DNA of 64,000 bases from Pseudomonas sp. 8Z. Its GTDB lineage: Bacteria > Pseudomonadota > Gammaproteobacteria > Pseudomonadales > Pseudomonadaceae. The notes beneath the pieces are model-generated. The model worked only from the letters and a program-made list of their open reading frames with translations, ran no database searches and was not told where the DNA came from. Where the stretch lies: assembly GCF_902506535.1 (NCBI RefSeq), contig NZ_LR733827.1, forward strand, positions 836,805 through 900,804, in the 5' to 3' direction. Of this stretch, positions 61,020 to 64,000 are shown one piece after another (positions within the stretch are counted from its first letter, which is position 1; every line of letters starts with the position of its first letter). A program made the position numbers and the translations under genes.

Positions 61020-61219
61020 TGTTCCTCACAGAGTCTGAACTCCAAACCCTCTCCGGCAAGGTGAAGCCCAGCGCCCAGGTTCGCTGGCTCAAGTCCGAGA
61101 AGATCGCCCACATCATTGGCGGGGACGGCAAGCCCAAGGTGCTGCGCGACCTGGTGGTTGCGCGCCTCGGTGGCACCGCCCAAACTCGCCCTGAACCGCA
61201 GCTCCGCCTGGCTTCCTGA
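61019..61219 (+). CDS. DUF4224 protein, integrase-associated
   Basis: 66 residues with FLTESELQTLSGKVKPSAQVRWLKSEKI, the DUF4224 domain common directly upstream of phage integrases; an excisionase-like or architectural role is plausible. TGATG overlap with the preceding gene, 2 bp before the integrase ATG. Confidence 0.82.
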   Translation: MFLTESELQTLSGKVKPSAQVRWLKSEKIAHIIGGDGKPKVLRDLVVARLGGTAQTRPEPQLRLAS

Positions 61220-61221
61220 TC

Positions 61222-62211
61222 ATGCGACCACGCAAGAAAGACAGAGACCTGCCCGCCAAGGTCTACCGCAAGCACGGCGCCTTCTACTACGTTCACCAGA
61301 ACAAGTGGGAGCGCATCGGCAGCACGCTCGAGGAAGCGCTGGAGGCCTACGCCCGCAAGGTTGCCGCTGCCAGCACCGGCGCCGGCATGCCCAAGCTGAT
61401 CGACGACGCCCTGGGCGAGATCAAGAAGACGATCAAGCCCAACACCCTGGAGCAGTACGAGGCCGCCGCCCGCCGACTCAAGCAGATTCTGGCCGAGTTC
61501 GAGCCACACCAGCTGAAGTCGAAGCACGTCGCCGCCATCAAGAACAGCATGTCCGACACCCCGAACATGGCCAACAGGGTGATCAGCTTCCTGCGCAGCG
61601 TCTGCGCCTATGGCGTTGAACAGCAACTGATGGACAGCAACCCATGCGTGGGCATCCGTCGCTTCGAGGAGAAGAAGCGCGACCGCTACCTCACCGACGC
61701 TGAGCTGGCTGCCATCCTCGCCGTGTCGACGGAGAATATGCGCGTCATCTACCTGATGGCCTACCTCACCGCCCAGCGCATCAATGACGTGCTCAGCATC
61801 AAGCTGGCCGACATCACCGAAGAAGGCATCGCCTTCAAGCAGCAGAAGTCGGACAAGCGCCTGATCGTTGCCATGACACCCGACATCAAGGACGTCATCG
61901 CCCGCACCAAGGCCCTGCCGCGCTCTGCCCGTGGCCTGACACTGTTCACCACCAAGCGCACCTGCAAACCGGTGATCTACGAAACGGTGAAGCAGCAATT
62001 CAAGAAGGCCGCCATGCGCGCTGGCGTGAAAGACGCTACCCTGCACGACCTTCGAGCGAAGTCGATCACCGACGCCAAAAAGCAGGGCCACGACCCGCAA
62101 AAACTGGCCGGTCACTCGTCCGCCCGAATGACAGAACGATACATCCGGCTGCGCGAAATCGACGTCGCCCAGGGCCCCACCTTGGCCAAGATCGCAGCCG
62201 ACGAACGGTAA
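61222..62211 (+). CDS. int: Tyrosine-type phage integrase
   Basis: 329 residues. N-terminal arm-binding-like region (RPRKKDRDLPAKVYRKHGAFYYVHQNKWERIG), a SAM-like core-binding domain, and a catalytic domain with Arg in TAQRINDVLSI, Lys in QQKSDKR, HxxR in LHDLRAKS, and AGHSSARMTERYIR holding the second His and the nucleophilic Tyr. It recombines attP with attB inside mutS. The stop lies 67 bp before the new mutS start. Confidence 0.95.
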   Translation: MRPRKKDRDLPAKVYRKHGAFYYVHQNKWERIGSTLEEALEAYARKVAAASTGAGMPKLIDDALGEIKKTIKPNTLEQYEAAARRLKQILAEFEPHQLKSKHVAAIKNSMSDTPNMANRVISFLRSVCAYGVEQQLMDSNPCVGIRRFEEKKRDRYLTDAELAAILAVSTENMRVIYLMAYLTAQRINDVLSIKLADITEEGIAFKQQKSDKRLIVAMTPDIKDVIARTKALPRSARGLTLFTTKRTCKPVIYETVKQQFKKAAMRAGVKDATLHDLRAKSITDAKKQGHDPQKLAGHSSARMTERYIRLREIDVAQGPTLAKIAADER

Positions 62212-62213
62212 CT

Positions 62214-62259
62214 CAGAGCAAAAAGTATTAGACACAAATGCTCTGTCAAATAGACAAAT
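62214..62259 (+). promoter_or_regulatory. attP right arm: arm sites and inverted repeat
   Basis: Contains the exact arm repeat TAGACACAAA (62229-62238), a partial copy TAGACAAAT (62251-62259), an inverted repeat CAGAGCA/TGCTCTG (62214-62220 and 62239-62245) and a small dyad TGTC-AAATA-GACA (62244-62256 region). No T-tract follows, so it is not a convincing terminator. Confidence 0.5.
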
Positions 62260-62278
62260 TACGCTAAGTTATTGATTT

Positions 62279-64000
62279 ATGGACGTTTCCGCACACACCC
62301 CGATGATGCAACAGTACTGGAAGCTGAAGAACCAGCACCCGGATCAGTTGATGTTCTATCGCATGGGTGACTTCTACGAAATTTTCTACGAAGACGCGAA
62401 GAAGGCAGCCAAGCTGCTGGACATCACCCTGACCGCCCGCGGTCAGTCGGCTGGCCAGTCGATCCCCATGTGCGGTATTCCCTTCCACTCGGTAGAAGGT
62501 TACCTCGCCAAGCTGGTCAAACTCGGCGAATCGGTAGTGATCTGCGAACAGATCGGCGACCCGGCCACCAGCAAGGGCCCGGTGGAACGCCAGGTGGTTC
62601 GCATCATCACCCCCGGCACTATCAGCGACGAAGCCCTGCTGGACGAGCACCGCGACAACCTGCTGGCTGCGGTACTGGGCGACGAACGCCTGTTCGGCCT
62701 GGCCGTGCTGGACATCACCAGCGGGCGTTTTACCGTTCAAGAGATCAAGGGCTGGGAAAACCTGCTGGCCGAACTGGAGCGTCTGAACCCGGCCGAACTG
62801 CTGATCCCAGATGACTGGCCACAGGGCCTGCCGGCCGAGAAGCGCAAGGGATCACGCCGCCGCGCGCCCTGGGATTTCGACCGCGACAGCGCCTTCAAGA
62901 GCCTCTGCCAGCAATTCGGCACCCAGGACTTGAAAGGCTTCGGCTGCGAGAACCTGACCCTGGCCATCGGCGCCGCCGGTTGCCTGCTGGCTTATGCCAA
63001 AGAAACCCAGCGCACCGCCCTGCCCCACCTGCGCAGCCTGCGTCATGAGCGCCTGGACGATACGGTGATCCTCGACGGCGCCAGCCGCCGCAACCTGGAG
63101 CTGGATATCAACCTCGCTGGCGGCCGCGACAATACCCTGCAATCGGTCATGGATCGCTGCCAGACCGCCATGGCCAGCCGCCTGCTGGGCCGCTGGCTGA
63201 ACCGCCCGCTGCGTGATCGCGCGGTGCTGGAAGCGCGCCAGGACGCCATCACCTGCCTGCTCGACGGCTACCGTTTCGAAACACTGCAACCGCAGCTCAA
63301 GGAAATCGGCGACCTGGAGCGCATCCTCGCCCGTATCGGACTACGCAATGCGCGCCCGCGCGACCTCGCTCGCCTGCGCGATGCCCTGGCCGCGCTGCCC
63401 GAACTGCAGCAGGCGATGGTCTCGCTGGATACGCCGCACCTGCAGCAATTGGCCCACACCATCGCCACCTACCCGGAACTGGCCGACCTGCTGGCCCGCG
63501 CCATCATCGACAACCCACCGGCAGTGATCCGCGACGGCGGCGTCCTCAAGACCGGCTACGACGCCGAGCTGGATGAACTGCAAGCGATGAGCGAGAACGC
63601 CGGCCAATTCCTCATGGATCTGGAAGCCCGCGAAAAAGCCCGCACCGGCCTGGCCAACCTCAAGGTCGGCTACAACCGTGTGCACGGTTACTTCATCGAG
63701 CTGCCGACCAAGCAAGCCGAGTCCGCGCCCGCCGACTACATCCGCCGGCAGACGCTCAAGGGCGCCGAGCGCTTCATCACCCCGGAGCTCAAGGAATTCG
63801 AAGACAAGGCACTATCGGCCAAGAGCCGCGCCCTGGCCCGCGAGAAGATGCTCTACGACGAACTGCTCGAACGCCTGATCGGCCACCTGGCACCGCTGCA
63901 GGACAGCGCATCGGCCCTGGCCGAGTTGGATGTGCTGAGCAACCTCGCCGAACGCGCACTGAACCTCGACCTGAACCGCCCGCGCTTCGTCGAAGAGCCC
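62279..64000 (+). CDS. mutS: DNA mismatch repair protein MutS with phage-supplied start (3' end beyond window)
   Basis: 574 codons visible. It recognises mismatches and recruits MutL. The mismatch-contact motif [11 protein letters not shown] (Phe-x-Glu) is at residues about 30-40; connector, core and start of the clamp domain follow. The first three codons, ATG-GAC-GTT, come from the phage; from TCC onward the sequence is host. The native start was M-T-D-L-S-A, so the protein is near-native, one residue shorter. Upstream (CGCTAAGTTATTGATTT) there is no good RBS and no clear promoter. Confidence 0.95.
   Translation, partial: MDVSAHTPMMQQYWKLKNQHPDQLMFYRMGDFYEIFYEDAKKAAKLLDITLTARGQSAGQSIPMCGIPFHSVEGYLAKLVKLGESVVICEQIGDPATSKGPVERQVVRIITPGTISDEALLDEHRDNLLAAVLGDERLFGLAVLDITSGRFTVQEIKGWENLLAELERLNPAELLIPDDWPQGLPAEKRKGSRRRAPWDFDRDSAFKSLCQQFGTQDLKGFGCENLTLAIGAAGCLLAYAKETQRTALPHLRSLRHERLDDTVILDGASRRNLELDINLAGGRDNTLQSVMDRCQTAMASRLLGRWLNRPLRDRAVLEARQDAITCLLDGYRFETLQPQLKEIGDLERILARIGLRNARPRDLARLRDALAALPELQQAMVSLDTPHLQQLAHTIATYPELADLLARAIIDNPPAVIRDGGVLKTGYDAELDELQAMSENAGQFLMDLEAREKARTGLANLKVGYNRVHGYFIELPTKQAESAPADYIRRQTLKGAERFITPELKEFEDKALSAKSRALAREKMLYDELLERLIGHLAPLQDSASALAELDVLSNLAERALNLDLNRPRFVEEP
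62288..62313 (+). repeat. attR core, 26-bp direct repeat with attL
   Basis: Second copy of the att core, inside mutS codons 4-12. Right of it lies host mutS (GTACTGG...); left of it the phage attP arm. Confidence 0.93.

Larger units (their letters stand above)
21857..62313. mobile_element. Intact temperate prophage integrated in mutS (about 40.4 kb)
   Basis: Bounded by the 26-bp attL/attR repeats. It holds integrase, CI/Cro switch, replication, late antitermination, lambda-type packaging and head genes, a Mu-type contractile tail, lysis genes, an accessory methylase, an acyltransferase gene and a diversity-generating retroelement. No essential module looks broken, so it may be inducible. Particle type is predicted to be a myovirus (tail sheath and tube present). 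Confidence 0.95.

Noticed and set aside
62214..62245. CAGAGCA/TGCTCTG inverted repeat as an int terminator
   Set aside because: The loop is 18 nt and no T-tract follows; better seen as part of the attP arm.
1..64000. tRNA or rRNA genes, including a tRNA attachment site for the prophage
   Set aside because: No cloverleaf-like sequence was noticed, and the attachment site is clearly mutS.

Overview
The window is a piece of a Pseudomonas chromosome with a complete-looking, about 40.4-kb temperate prophage inserted in it. The host assignment rests on gene content and order (purM-purN, amt, rlmKL, rmf, pyrD, recX-recA-pncC leading into mutS) and on GC-rich coding sequence; the species is not resolved. 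Left host part (1-21844): purine synthesis genes purM and purN, a DUF3108 protein, an ammonium transporter, a DUF883/YqjE/YqjK-like envelope-stress trio, an EAL phosphodiesterase, dgt, a FUSC-type membrane protein, an HD-GYP phosphodiesterase, yggL, dacB, rlmKL, rmf, pyrD, two small conserved proteins, and the SOS genes recX-recA (with a LexA box) and pncC.

The prophage (about 21857-62313) sits inside the first codons of mutS. A perfect 26-bp repeat of mutS codons 4-12 flanks it. The native mutS start, leader and first codons are stranded at the left end as a 19-residue stub. At the right end the phage supplies a new ATG and two codons that restore the frame of the rest of mutS (62279 to the window end).

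Phage layout: a cI/cro switch (51279-52303) with five copies of a TTAGCA-N2-TGCTAA operator and two early promoters of the same design. Leftward early genes: cro, cII, a C4 zinc-finger protein and a primase/helicase; then an iteron-like repeat field, a Q-like antiterminator candidate and a strong terminator, and then the late operon. The late operon holds holin, a lambda-type head module (Nu1, GpA terminase, gpW-like connector, portal, protease-capsid fusion), a Mu-type contractile tail with a -1 frameshift in the tail chaperone, baseplate, tailspike and fibre genes, then endolysin, Rz/Rz1 spanins and a Dam methylase with its own LexA-like box. A low-GC acyltransferase (probable lysogenic-conversion gene) interrupts the late operon on the opposite strand.

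The rightward early operon (52523-62211) carries nucleotide-metabolism genes, a KilAC protein, a PrtN-like activator and several unknowns. It then carries a complete diversity-generating retroelement (DGR): two DUF1566/C-type-lectin-like target genes, each with a 100-bp variable repeat followed by a GC-rich hairpin, an Avd-like accessory gene, a 100-bp template repeat and a DGR-type reverse transcriptase. The operon ends with small regulators, DUF4224 and the integrase, and no clear terminator separates it from mutS. The most unusual points are the two-target DGR placed in the repressor-controlled early operon rather than the tail module, the insertion that puts mismatch repair under prophage influence, and a family of RNA hairpins sharing an ACTCTCAC loop motif in both early transcripts.
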